A stretch of DNA of 64,000 bases from Marinobacter sp. S0848L. GTDB lineage: Bacteria > Pseudomonadota > Gammaproteobacteria > Pseudomonadales > Oleiphilaceae. A program made the translations under genes and the position numbers. The stretch is taken from contig NZ_JALKAQ010000005.1 in the NCBI RefSeq assembly GCF_023016065.1, positions 62,001 to 126,000 on the forward strand. Reading direction: 5' to 3'. Positions 46,960 through 54,812 of the stretch are shown here, piece by piece. The notes beneath the pieces are model-generated. The model did no database searches. It was not told the DNA's origin and was given only the letters and a program-made list of their open reading frames with translations. Position 1 is the first letter of the stretch; every line of letters starts with the position of its first letter.

Positions 46960-47906
46960 GCTGTGCCCTCCTTCGCGCTTTCGGCTTCCGCGGCATTTTC
47001 TTCCACCATCCGAACAAACAGCTCTTCAAGGCGATTTGCCTTGGTGCGCATGCTACTCACCTTGATGTTTTGTCGTTCCAGCTCTTTGAACAGCGCGTTC
47101 AACCCCTGCCCTTTCGCCACCTCAACTTCCAAAGCACCGTCGCCGTTGATCAGGCACTTGAAGCCTTCCAGCTCGGGTGCCGCGCTCAGCGATTTTTCGG
47201 TATCAAGAATAAACGCCTCGACACTTAGTTGCTGGAGCAATTCCCGCTTACTGGTGTGCCGGATGATCTCGCCATGATCAATGATGGCGATATTCCGGCA
47301 CAGGGCTTCCGCCTCTTCCAGATAATGAGTCGTAAGAATAATGGTGGTGCCCTGGCGGTTAATCTCTTCCAGGAACTGCCACATCGAGCGTCGCAACTCT
47401 ATATCCACACCGGCTGTGGGCTCGTCGAGAATCAGCAACCGGGGCTCGTGCACCAACGCCCGCGCAATCATAAGTCGCCGCTTCATGCCCCCGGACAGCA
47501 TACGGGCCGGGGTGTTGCGCTTATCCCACAAACCCAGTTTTTTCAGATACTTTTCAGCCGACAGGCGGGCTTTTTTTAAAGGAATACCGTAGTAACCCGC
47601 TTGGGTAGTAACGATGTCGAACACTTTTTCAAACTGATTGAAATTGAACTCCTGAGGCACCACCCCAAGATTCAGTTTGGCATCCGAAAGCTCGGTATCG
47701 ATGTCCTTACCAAAAACCCGGACCTTGCCGCCGGATTTATTCACCAGCGAGGACACTATTCCCAGCGTGGTCGATTTACCGGCACCATTGGGGCCCAGCA
47801 AAGCAAAGAAATCACCCTCAGCGACCTGAAGATCAATTCCTTTCAGGGCGAAAAAACCATCGCCATAGCGTTTCTCAAGTTCTTCAATTTCCAATGCATA
47901 GGTCAT
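46956..47906 (-). CDS. ABC exporter ATP-binding protein (YadG-like)
   Basis: The 316-aa protein has one ABC domain: Walker A GPNGAGKST (about residue 42), Q-loop GVVPQEFNFNQFE, signature MLSGGMKRR, Walker B LLILDEPTAGVD and switch His in LTTHYLEEAE. A C-terminal extension of about 80 residues (from about 235) is typical of drug/polysaccharide exporter ATPases of this group. I chose the ATG at 47906 (MTYALEIEELEKRYGDGFFAL); an open frame runs 26 codons further upstream without family resemblance. The stop overlaps the permease start, and queF follows, suggesting a three-gene unit. Confidence 0.92.
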   Translation of the reverse strand: MTYALEIEELEKRYGDGFFALKGIDLQVAEGDFFALLGPNGAGKSTTLGIVSSLVNKSGGKVRVFGKDIDTELSDAKLNLGVVPQEFNFNQFEKVFDIVTTQAGYYGIPLKKARLSAEKYLKKLGLWDKRNTPARMLSGGMKRRLMIARALVHEPRLLILDEPTAGVDIELRRSMWQFLEEINRQGTTIILTTHYLEEAEALCRNIAIIDHGEIIRHTSKRELLQQLSVEAFILDTEKSLSAAPELEGFKCLINGDGALEVEVAKGQGLNALFKELERQNIKVSSMRTKANRLEELFVRMVEENAAEAESAKEGTA

Positions 47907-48153
47907 AAGTAGAACCGCTGTTATTGAATACACCGCACTCACGGCAAATAGGTAGTGCGCTATGTGATTGAGGCAATTCGTCAAAATTCAAGGCGGCGCC
48001 AGATATTCATCCGCTGCACCCGAAACACCCAAACTGCGACAGGTTTCCCGATATAGACAAACCACCCTCCCTATAATGCCGTTACAACAACTTACAAAGC
48101 CTGTAACTGCCTTTGGCAAATCAGGTGATCGCGAAGGGATTGTACGACACACT

Positions 48154-49278
48154 ATGGAACTCGTTCATCTGCGCCGTTTATTACTGCCACTTTCGACCGC
48201 CCTTGTGCTGTCCGCATGCTTTGACGGCGGGGGATCAAGCTCCGACGACACTCTGACCGGGCAAATCCAAAGCCAAGGCGTAAGTGGGCTAACCTACAGA
48301 ACCAATTCCCGCGAAAGCACAACGGATGCACAGGGCAAGTTCCGATATTACCCCGGTGAAACGTTAACGTTTAAAGTCGGCACCCTGCCGATAGCCGACG
48401 GCGTCCCGGCTAAAGAGTTTGTGAGTTTTCTCGACTTCCAACCGGAACTGCGCGAAGCTCTGGAAACCTCAAAAGTCGATAGCCAAAATCTCAAAGACCA
48501 CGCGTTGACCGAATCCACACTGTTGAATAACCAAGAACTGCTCAATCGCACCCGATTCATCATGGCCCTTAATTGGACCGAAGTTATCCAAGACGATGAG
48601 GGCATTGATATTCGCCCCCGAGTGATTGAACAACTCAATGCCGCGCTCGACGATCCTGCCCTTCCCGTAAGCGTCGATTTCTCAATACCCTCCGCCGAGT
48701 TCGAAGCCGAAGACTCGGCCGCCAACCAGTTACTGGCCAGTATTTGTTTCCATGAAAAAGGGGACCAGCTGTGCGGGGAGCCCCCAACGCCGGAGGAAAT
48801 CGAGAATGCACCGGAGCGCCCCGAAAACGACGATGACATCGACCCGGACGAAACTTACAAGCAAGACCTTAAATCGTTAAGAGAACGCATCCTGCAGGCC
48901 GTTCGAAGCCTGGAGGACATCGATGCCCAAGGCGCCAAAGAATACCTGATAAAAGAACTGGCCGGCATCACCAATGCCATCGGTAGGCAATATTATCTTT
49001 CTGACCATGTCGCCTCACATCCGGCAAGCGATACCGCTTTAAAAACCATCGCGATTAGAAAGGTGGGTGGAGATATAGCCTTAACCAAGAACGGCATTGA
49101 GGCCGTCAGCACTCGCCCCCAAGACATTACGGTTCATAGCTGGAGCTGGCAAGAAGCCGATGTTGACTATTTCGTGGGCGGGGAAGCCGGCGGAGAGGCT
49201 GAGATTCTGATCAATTTAAAACCTGAAAATGACTACCGCTGGATTCGAAAATCACTTCGAGTAGTGATTACCGAGTAA
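48154..49278 (+). CDS. Unassigned lipoprotein with carboxypeptidase-regulatory-like N-terminal region
   Basis: I chose the ATG at 48154 because it begins MELVHLRRLLLPLSTALVLSAC, a clear lipoprotein signal (lipobox LSAC, Cys about residue 22) followed by a G/S/D linker. The first mature segment (about residues 33-75) has GLTYRTNSRESTTDAQGKFRYYPGETLTFKVG, a pattern seen in many marine lipoproteins with an Ig-like or regulatory fold. The middle (about 100-260) is acidic and helical. The end (about 310-374) looks beta-rich. It resembles proteins loosely annotated in Marinobacter, but I cannot assign a function. The stop overlaps the convergent HD-GYP gene by 11 bases. The 247-base region before it shows no other gene. 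Confidence 0.75.
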   Translation: MELVHLRRLLLPLSTALVLSACFDGGGSSSDDTLTGQIQSQGVSGLTYRTNSRESTTDAQGKFRYYPGETLTFKVGTLPIADGVPAKEFVSFLDFQPELREALETSKVDSQNLKDHALTESTLLNNQELLNRTRFIMALNWTEVIQDDEGIDIRPRVIEQLNAALDDPALPVSVDFSIPSAEFEAEDSAANQLLASICFHEKGDQLCGEPPTPEEIENAPERPENDDDIDPDETYKQDLKSLRERILQAVRSLEDIDAQGAKEYLIKELAGITNAIGRQYYLSDHVASHPASDTALKTIAIRKVGGDIALTKNGIEAVSTRPQDITVHSWSWQEADVDYFVGGEAGGEAEILINLKPENDYRWIRKSLRVVITE

Positions 49279-50572
49279 AAATCTTACCGAGCGACCAACG
49301 CGGCTCGTTGGTTGCATCCAGTGACTTTAAATCGAGGCCATCGGTACCGTGCGGCAAGCACTCCCGAACCGCAAGGACTGCCCCCTGCGCTTTGCCCTCA
49401 TTGTAGCGAGCCAAATCAACCACTTTACCGCTCTTTAGCGAGCTGCGCTCACTCGTCTGCATGATCATAACGCTTGGGAACAGCCGGCGTTCCGGGCTGT
49501 GCGAAACCACCACACCGCGACAACCGTCGGACAACTCAACCAAGGTTCCCGCAGGATAAACACCAACCGCCTGAATGAATGCCTCTACCAAATCCTTTTG
49601 AAACTCGATATTTCTCATTTCATAGAGCAAGCCCACCGCTTTGGCCGGTGTCATCGGCTCGTGCCCCTCACGCGGCGCAATCAGAGATTCGAAAAACTCC
49701 GCAATGCCCGCCACTTTCGCCAACAAGGGAATCCTCTCGCCACCAACGCCAGACGGAAAGCCAGACCCGTTGTGACGCTCTCTATGTCCCTGCACAACAC
49801 TCAGGACCGCTTTGGAAATACCAGATGGCTGAAGAATTTCAACGCCACGCTGAACATAAGTTCTGAAAATGTCGAACTCTTCGACGGACAACTGCTGTTC
49901 GTGCTGAACGATTTCCGCCGGCAGAGTGGTTTTCCCCACTTGAGACAACAGGCAGCCAGCGCCAAGATGATTCAAAAGCCCTTCGTTCAAGCCGAGTTGG
50001 CGGCCAACCACCAGTGCCCAGACAGACGTATTCAACGCATGGCGATACACGAAATCGTCATATTGGCGGGTTCTGCTCAACCACAAAAGTGCGCTGGGTT
50101 GCCGGCAGACGCTTTTCACCATCTTTTTCGTGACGCCCGCCACCAACCGGGTATCCAGGCCTGCTTCCGAATGCACTGAGTCGAATATTCGCTCAAGCGC
50201 AACCTCGGCATCGCCCAACAACCGCTTTGAGGTTTTGACTTCTTTCTTTAGGGTGGTGGTAACTTTGTGATGAACCGGCTCACGAATGCTCAGAGGCGGA
50301 AGCGCCACCTCTGCACGACCATTCGCTCTTTGCTTGGAACGCGCGCGAAAGCCCACCACACTATTGGACTCAACGCTGGCCGACTCACGTGTTTCCGGCT
50401 CATCAACCATGACCCATTTACAGTGAGATACCAGCGCACGAACGTCGTTCTGCGAGCGAATGTAGAACCCTTGAATGGGGAACGGGGTCTGGTGCCACGG
50501 TCGATCCAGATCCGACACAAACATGCCGATCTCCAGATCATGTACCGCTAGCTTTCGTTGCTGAACCCCCAC
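49268..50572 (-). CDS. DUF3391 plus degenerate HD-GYP domain protein
   Basis: The 434-aa protein has an N-terminal DUF3391 domain (KLAVHDLEIGMFVSDLDRPWHQTPFPIQGFYI) and a C-terminal HD-GYP-type domain (about residues 150-360). Catalytic residues are largely replaced. The HD motif reads SQ in GCLLSQVGKTTLPAEI, the later His reads Y (TYVQRG), HHE reads HRE, DGSGYP reads NGSGFP, and the ADVFDAL metal Asp reads AEFFESL. It cannot be expected to hydrolyse c-di-GMP and may act as a binding or docking protein. The start is GTG at 50572 behind GAGGGG. It is downstream of a cysteine-rich lipoprotein gene and a PilZ gene on the same strand. Confidence 0.88.
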   Translation of the reverse strand: MGVQQRKLAVHDLEIGMFVSDLDRPWHQTPFPIQGFYIRSQNDVRALVSHCKWVMVDEPETRESASVESNSVVGFRARSKQRANGRAEVALPPLSIREPVHHKVTTTLKKEVKTSKRLLGDAEVALERIFDSVHSEAGLDTRLVAGVTKKMVKSVCRQPSALLWLSRTRQYDDFVYRHALNTSVWALVVGRQLGLNEGLLNHLGAGCLLSQVGKTTLPAEIVQHEQQLSVEEFDIFRTYVQRGVEILQPSGISKAVLSVVQGHRERHNGSGFPSGVGGERIPLLAKVAGIAEFFESLIAPREGHEPMTPAKAVGLLYEMRNIEFQKDLVEAFIQAVGVYPAGTLVELSDGCRGVVVSHSPERRLFPSVMIMQTSERSSLKSGKVVDLARYNEGKAQGAVLAVRECLPHGTDGLDLKSLDATNEPRWSLGKIFTR

Positions 50573-50746
50573 CGCATTCCCCTCAGATATAAAAGTCTCA
50601 GGGTACTAAGTGTGACATGCCCGCGCCTAGCTGCCATTACCGTTTTGTAGAGAAGCGTCACTAAAACAGGCTCTAAAGTAACGCTCCTTATCAATTCGAT
50701 ACCAAATGTACGGATGCAAACCCGTTCACACCTCGAAGCCCCCCGA

Positions 50747-51340
50747 TCAATCTGCCTTGCACACCGATTCATCAAACGCGGGTAAGCGCGCGCCAAGCGA
50801 GCCTCGTGGCACTCTGCGTGCATAGACCGTATAAGCAACGGCTGATGCCCGAAGGTAATCCATGCTCACCACCTCGTCCCCTTTTGAAACCTCCGGAGCC
50901 AAGGGCCGACAAGCGACCGACAGCTGGAATTTTGCTCCGATGTCAGCGATACGCTCCACGGATTCAGGGCCAACCACTTGCAAGCATGCAACCTCATTGA
51001 CCGGACCACTTTTATAAACACTCTCGTCCAGTTTTTTCTGGCCACAGGCTCTTACCCCTGCCCCGCAATCACCGGCTTGATTGTGGCTGTCGTCTGAAAG
51101 CCGCCAAACCCTGTCACTGCATTGGGTTTCTACTTTCATCGTAGTCGATTTATCGCGAATAAAAGACCAGCCCGGATAGTCAGCTGATTGCCACGAAACG
51201 CGTATTTGGCGGGGGTCACCCGATGAATTTTCCCCGGGAAACATCGCATAGTGCGTGTAATAGCTGGCACACCCCGGTAGAGCGAGTACAAGCAGAGTGA
51301 GGCCGACCAGTTTTGTGCGACAGGTGTTAATCAACAACAT
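50747..51340 (-). CDS. Unassigned cysteine-rich lipoprotein
   Basis: The ATG at 51340 gives 197 aa with signal MLLINTCRTKLVGLTLLVLALPGC, lipobox LPGC (Cys about residue 24). The mature part has six further cysteines (in ETQC, GDC, RAC, two VAC and ESVCKAD), enough for three disulfides. It also has aromatic-rich stretches such as YYTHYAMFPG and YPGWSFIRDK. No catalytic motif is recognised, and I know no family for it. It lies 60 bases after the PilZ gene and 174 bases before the HD-GYP gene; no other gene is seen in that gap. An outer membrane or periplasmic role is inferred from the signal only. Confidence 0.75.
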   Translation of the reverse strand: MLLINTCRTKLVGLTLLVLALPGCASYYTHYAMFPGENSSGDPRQIRVSWQSADYPGWSFIRDKSTTMKVETQCSDRVWRLSDDSHNQAGDCGAGVRACGQKKLDESVYKSGPVNEVACLQVVGPESVERIADIGAKFQLSVACRPLAPEVSKGDEVVSMDYLRASAVAYTVYARRVPRGSLGARLPAFDESVCKAD

Positions 51341-51400
51341 AAAAGCGGGCCTTCCCAAGCATATATGAATCCATAACCAACCTTTCAAAGGGCTGACGCG

Positions 51401-51679
51401 CTAGTCAGCATCCAGCGCGAATTGAAGCCCATACCCTTCATCGGTTTTGCGCACGACAACCATGTTCAATACCGGCGCGGGTACCGGCAAACCCTGAACT
51501 TGCACGACGACCCGATCGCCTAACGTTGGCTCAAACGAGACCCCTTCCAGCGCAATGAAAATTCCGCCATCGGAAATATCACGGGTCGGAAAAACATACT
51601 CGCCCAGCTTCTCATGAATAACCTTGACTCGGGCATTCATGGCCGTGCGACTGTGTTCCCTGCGATCACTTGTGGACAT
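51401..51679 (-). CDS. PilZ domain c-di-GMP-binding protein
   Basis: A single PilZ domain of 92 aa. Both ligand motifs are present: RxxxR in DRREHSRT (about residues 5-12) and D/N-x-S-x-x-G in RDISDGGIFI (about 33-42). It should therefore bind c-di-GMP. The rest forms the expected beta-barrel (DRVVVQVQGLPVPAPVLNMVVVRKTDEGYGLQF). It probably controls a partner protein. The two genes downstream encode a lipoprotein and a pseudo-HD-GYP. It is divergent from the iron transporter gene with 187 bases between, in which a promoter and a Fur-like site are seen. Confidence 0.9.
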   Translation of the reverse strand: MSTSDRREHSRTAMNARVKVIHEKLGEYVFPTRDISDGGIFIALEGVSFEPTLGDRVVVQVQGLPVPAPVLNMVVVRKTDEGYGLQFALDAD

Positions 51680-51761
51680 TCGGGGATTCCTAAGAAGTTA
51701 CATCTTTTTATAGTGTTAAGAAGCATACCATCATTTTTATATGAATATGCCAAGAGAGTTA

Positions 51762-51798
51762 TTGACTCAGGCTCACCCATGAATGAGAATGGTTGTCG
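51762..51798 (+). promoter_or_regulatory. Promoter with Fur-like box for the iron transporter
   Basis: TTGACT (51762-51767) and GAGAAT (51785-51790) are 17 bases apart. TGAGAATGGTTGTCG (51784-51798) matches the 7-1-7 Fur motif TGATAATNATTATCA at 10 of 14 defined positions and covers the -10 region, where Fur with Fe2+ would repress. Confidence 0.55.
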
Positions 51799-51866
51799 TT
51801 TTGAAATGCCGTTGATACCCAATCACGGAACGCATTCACTAGCATCGAAATCAAAGGAAAGCACCT

Positions 51867-52880
51867 ATGCGTATGAAATTAGCCGCAACCGCCGCTATGG
51901 CACTCGCAGCCATGCCTCTCAGCGCCTCAGCCGATGGCGAAGTTAACATCTACTCCTATCGCCAAGCATACCTGTTAGAACCTTTATTGAATGCGTTTAC
52001 AGACGAAACCGGCATCGAAGCCAACGTTGTATTTGCCAAGCAAGGCTTAGCAGAGCGCCTTGAACGTGAGGGACGCAACAGCCCGGCTGACGTGGTCATG
52101 ACCGTTGATATTTCCCGTATTAACGAGCTGGTCGAGCGTGATCTGGTCGCCGGCGTTGAAACCGACACTCTGTCTCACAACATCCCAGAGAACCTGCGTC
52201 ACCCCGAAGGCAAATGGTACGCGCTTACCACTCGTGGCCGCCTGATCTTTGCCTCTAAAGAGCGCGTAGAAGACGGTGAGATCACGACTTACGAAGAGCT
52301 GGCTGATCCGAAGTGGGAAGATCGCATCTGTACCCGCAGCGGCAAGCACCCGTACAACATCGCCTTGATTTCCTCCATGATCGCCCATCACGGCGAAGCT
52401 GAAACCGAAGAGTGGCTGAAAGGCGTTAAGAACAATCTGGCTCGCAAACCGCAGGGCGGCGACCGCGATCAGATCAAAGCTATTGCAGAGGGCGAGTGTG
52501 ACCTGTCCATCGGCAACAGCTACTACTACGGCAACATGCTGAAAGATGAGAACCAGCGCCCGATCGCCCAACAAGTCAACCTGATCTTCCCGAACGCAGA
52601 AGACCGAGGCACCCACGTGAACATCAGTGGCATCTCGCTGACCAAGAGCGCGCCGAACAAGGAAAACGCCATCAAACTGATGGAGTTCTTGTCATCACCG
52701 GAAGCACAGCGCATTTACGCGGAAGCCAACACCGAATACCCGGCCAACCCGGAGGTTAAGCCAACAGGCATAGTTGCAGAATGGGGCGACATTAACCCGG
52801 ACGACCTTTCACTGCAGGAAATTGCAGATCACCGCAACGCCGCGGTAAAACTGGTCGATCGAGTGGATTACGACAGCTAA
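51867..52880 (+). CDS. Ferric iron ABC transporter periplasmic binding protein (FbpA type)
   Basis: The 337-aa protein has a Sec signal (MRMKLAATAAMALAAMPLSASA) and the FbpA/IdiA fold: GEVNIYSYRQAYLLEPLLNAF, GIEANVVFAKQGLAERLEREG, ADVVMTVDISRINELVERDLV. The iron-coordinating tyrosine motif is IGNSYYYGNML (about residues 212-222). These proteins bind naked Fe3+ and deliver it to an inner membrane permease. A terminator separates it from the permease gene, so the binding protein will be made in excess. The Fur-like box upstream fits iron control. Start ATG 51867 follows AAGGAAAG. Confidence 0.93.
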   Translation: MRMKLAATAAMALAAMPLSASADGEVNIYSYRQAYLLEPLLNAFTDETGIEANVVFAKQGLAERLEREGRNSPADVVMTVDISRINELVERDLVAGVETDTLSHNIPENLRHPEGKWYALTTRGRLIFASKERVEDGEITTYEELADPKWEDRICTRSGKHPYNIALISSMIAHHGEAETEEWLKGVKNNLARKPQGGDRDQIKAIAEGECDLSIGNSYYYGNMLKDENQRPIAQQVNLIFPNAEDRGTHVNISGISLTKSAPNKENAIKLMEFLSSPEAQRIYAEANTEYPANPEVKPTGIVAEWGDINPDDLSLQEIADHRNAAVKLVDRVDYDS

Positions 52881-52905
52881 ACATTGTCGTCCATTCAGAT
52901 GATGT

Positions 52906-52936
52906 AAAAGGGTGCACGTCCAGTGCACCCTTTTTT
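52906..52936 (+). terminator. Terminator after the iron binding protein gene
   Basis: AAAGGGTGCAC and GTGCACCCTTT form an 11-bp stem with a GTCCA loop followed by TTT. It lies between the binding protein and permease genes. Confidence 0.85.
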
Positions 52937-53039
52937 GCGTTACTGACCGGCAACAAGATGACTCGCGTCATTGCAGGAAGCAGGCTCAGTAACTAAAATC
53001 GCAACACTTCTCATCACCATCTTCATATACAGGAACGCC

Positions 53040-54728
53040 ATGACCGAGGTTGTTAGCAGTGCCGACCCAGGGCTTTCACAACCCCTACTGGCAAAACGCA
53101 CCTCGAAACGCTGGCTGATAAGCGCCGTCGTCACCACCGCAATTGTTGCGCTACCTGTTCTTGCGGTCATTTTTCTTGCGTTATTCCCTGAAGAGAATAT
53201 CTGGCCGCACTTAATCAGCACCACTTTGCCTCGCTACCTCATAACAACGATTCAACTGATGGTTGGCGTGGGCGCCCTCACGTTGATTATCGGGCTATCT
53301 ACGGCATGGGCCGTTACCATGTGCGACTTCCCCGGCCGGAAATTTTTTGAATGGGCGTTGCTGCTACCCTTTGCTGTACCTGCCTATGTCATCGCTTACG
53401 TTTACACCAGCCTGCTAGATTATGCAGGTCCGGTTCAGCGAGCGCTACGAGAGTGGTTCGGCTGGCAAAACGCCAGCGAGTATTGGTTCCCCGAGATCCG
53501 TAGTCTGGAGGGTGCCACGCTTATGATTGGCCTGGTGCTCTACCCCTACGTGTATCTGTTGGGCCGCGCCGCGTTCCTTGAGCAGTCCCCGTCTCTCTTT
53601 GCGGTCAGCAGAAGCCTTGGCCACTCGGCCTTAAGCACGTTTTTCAAAGTGGTGTTACCCATCGCAAGGCCGGCAATTGCCGTGGGCCTGTCGTTGGTGC
53701 TGATGGAAACGCTGAACGATTTCGGCACTGTCGACTTCTTTGCCGTGCAAACCCTCACCCGCGGCCTGTTTGACACCTGGATGAACCTCGGCAACCTTGG
53801 CGGAGCGGCGCAAATTGCCACCACGATGCTTATTTTCGTGGTAATCCTGGTGACCTTGGAACGCTACTCACGTCGCCGGCAACAGCAGTTCGCAGCTCGA
53901 GACAACCGCGACCCAATCCGCCGTTTCAGCATGTCTTTTCCTCGCCAGATGATCTGTGTAGTGGTTTGTGCCATCCCGCTGATTCTGGGCTTTGTGATTC
54001 CCGGAGCAACCCTTGGCTACTACGCATGGGAATACTTCGATGTCAGTTGGAACCCGGATTTCGTGCGCAATACCATGAACAGCCTGTTCCTCTCAGGCAC
54101 CGCAGCATTAACAACTCTGATCATCGGCGTCACGCTCGCGTACAGCCGGCGTTTACACAACACCAAGGGCATGAAAGTGCTTATGCGTCTGTCTAGTCTG
54201 GGATACGCCATGCCCGGAGCTGTGCTTGCCGTTGGCGTGATCGTTCCGCTCGCTGGTTTCGATAACTGGCTTGATTCACTGACTCGAGATTACCTCGGCA
54301 TCAGCACAGGCCTGCTACTCAGCGGCTCAGCCTTTGCCCTGGTGTTCGCATATACCGTTCGCTTCCTCGCCGTTTCAGCTGGCAGCGTAGAAAGCGCACT
54401 GCAAAAAATAACACCCAGCATGGACATGGCGTCTCGCTCTTTGGGGCACAGCCCCGGCAAAACGCTGCTCAACGTGCATCTGCCGATGTTGCGGGGAACG
54501 CTGCTAACAGCCGCGTTGGTTGTGTTTGTAGACTGTATGAAGGAGCTGCCGGCAACATTGATTCTACGGCCCTTCAATTACGAAACTCTGGCAACCTACG
54601 TATACCAGTTTGCCTCTGATGAGCAGCTTTACCACAGCGCGCTGCCTGCTTTGATCATTGTGCTGGCGGGCATTGTTCCGATCATCCTCATGAGCCGGTC
54701 TATTTCCAACTCTCGTTCCATGAGTTGA
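53040..54728 (+). CDS. Ferric iron ABC transporter permease (FbpB type, fused dimer)
   Basis: The 562-aa permease has two tandem membrane domains of about six helices each, as in FbpB/SfuB. EAA loops are seen twice: SRSLGHSALSTFFKVVLPIARPAI (about residue 190) and SRSLGHSPGKTLLNVHLPMLRGTL (about 470). The ATG at 53040 (MTEVVSSADPG) follows AGGAACG. A longer frame to 52971 is rejected. It forms the channel for the upstream binding protein. No ATPase gene (FbpC) follows; a terminator comes 24 bases after the stop, so the energy-coupling subunit must be encoded elsewhere. Confidence 0.94.
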   Translation: MTEVVSSADPGLSQPLLAKRTSKRWLISAVVTTAIVALPVLAVIFLALFPEENIWPHLISTTLPRYLITTIQLMVGVGALTLIIGLSTAWAVTMCDFPGRKFFEWALLLPFAVPAYVIAYVYTSLLDYAGPVQRALREWFGWQNASEYWFPEIRSLEGATLMIGLVLYPYVYLLGRAAFLEQSPSLFAVSRSLGHSALSTFFKVVLPIARPAIAVGLSLVLMETLNDFGTVDFFAVQTLTRGLFDTWMNLGNLGGAAQIATTMLIFVVILVTLERYSRRRQQQFAARDNRDPIRRFSMSFPRQMICVVVCAIPLILGFVIPGATLGYYAWEYFDVSWNPDFVRNTMNSLFLSGTAALTTLIIGVTLAYSRRLHNTKGMKVLMRLSSLGYAMPGAVLAVGVIVPLAGFDNWLDSLTRDYLGISTGLLLSGSAFALVFAYTVRFLAVSAGSVESALQKITPSMDMASRSLGHSPGKTLLNVHLPMLRGTLLTAALVVFVDCMKELPATLILRPFNYETLATYVYQFASDEQLYHSALPALIIVLAGIVPIILMSRSISNSRSMS

Positions 54729-54751
54729 TTACGCCCTACCCTGCAGAAACA

Positions 54752-54785
54752 AAAAAGGCCCGACATCAAAATGTCGGGCCTTTTT
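54752..54785. terminator. Bidirectional terminator after the iron permease gene
   Basis: AAAAAGGCCCGACAT and ATGTCGGGCCTTTTT form a 15-bp stem with loop CAAA, placed between convergent genes. Confidence 0.92.
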
Positions 54786-54812
54786 ACTATCGGTTGTTCA
54801 GCTTGGAACTTA

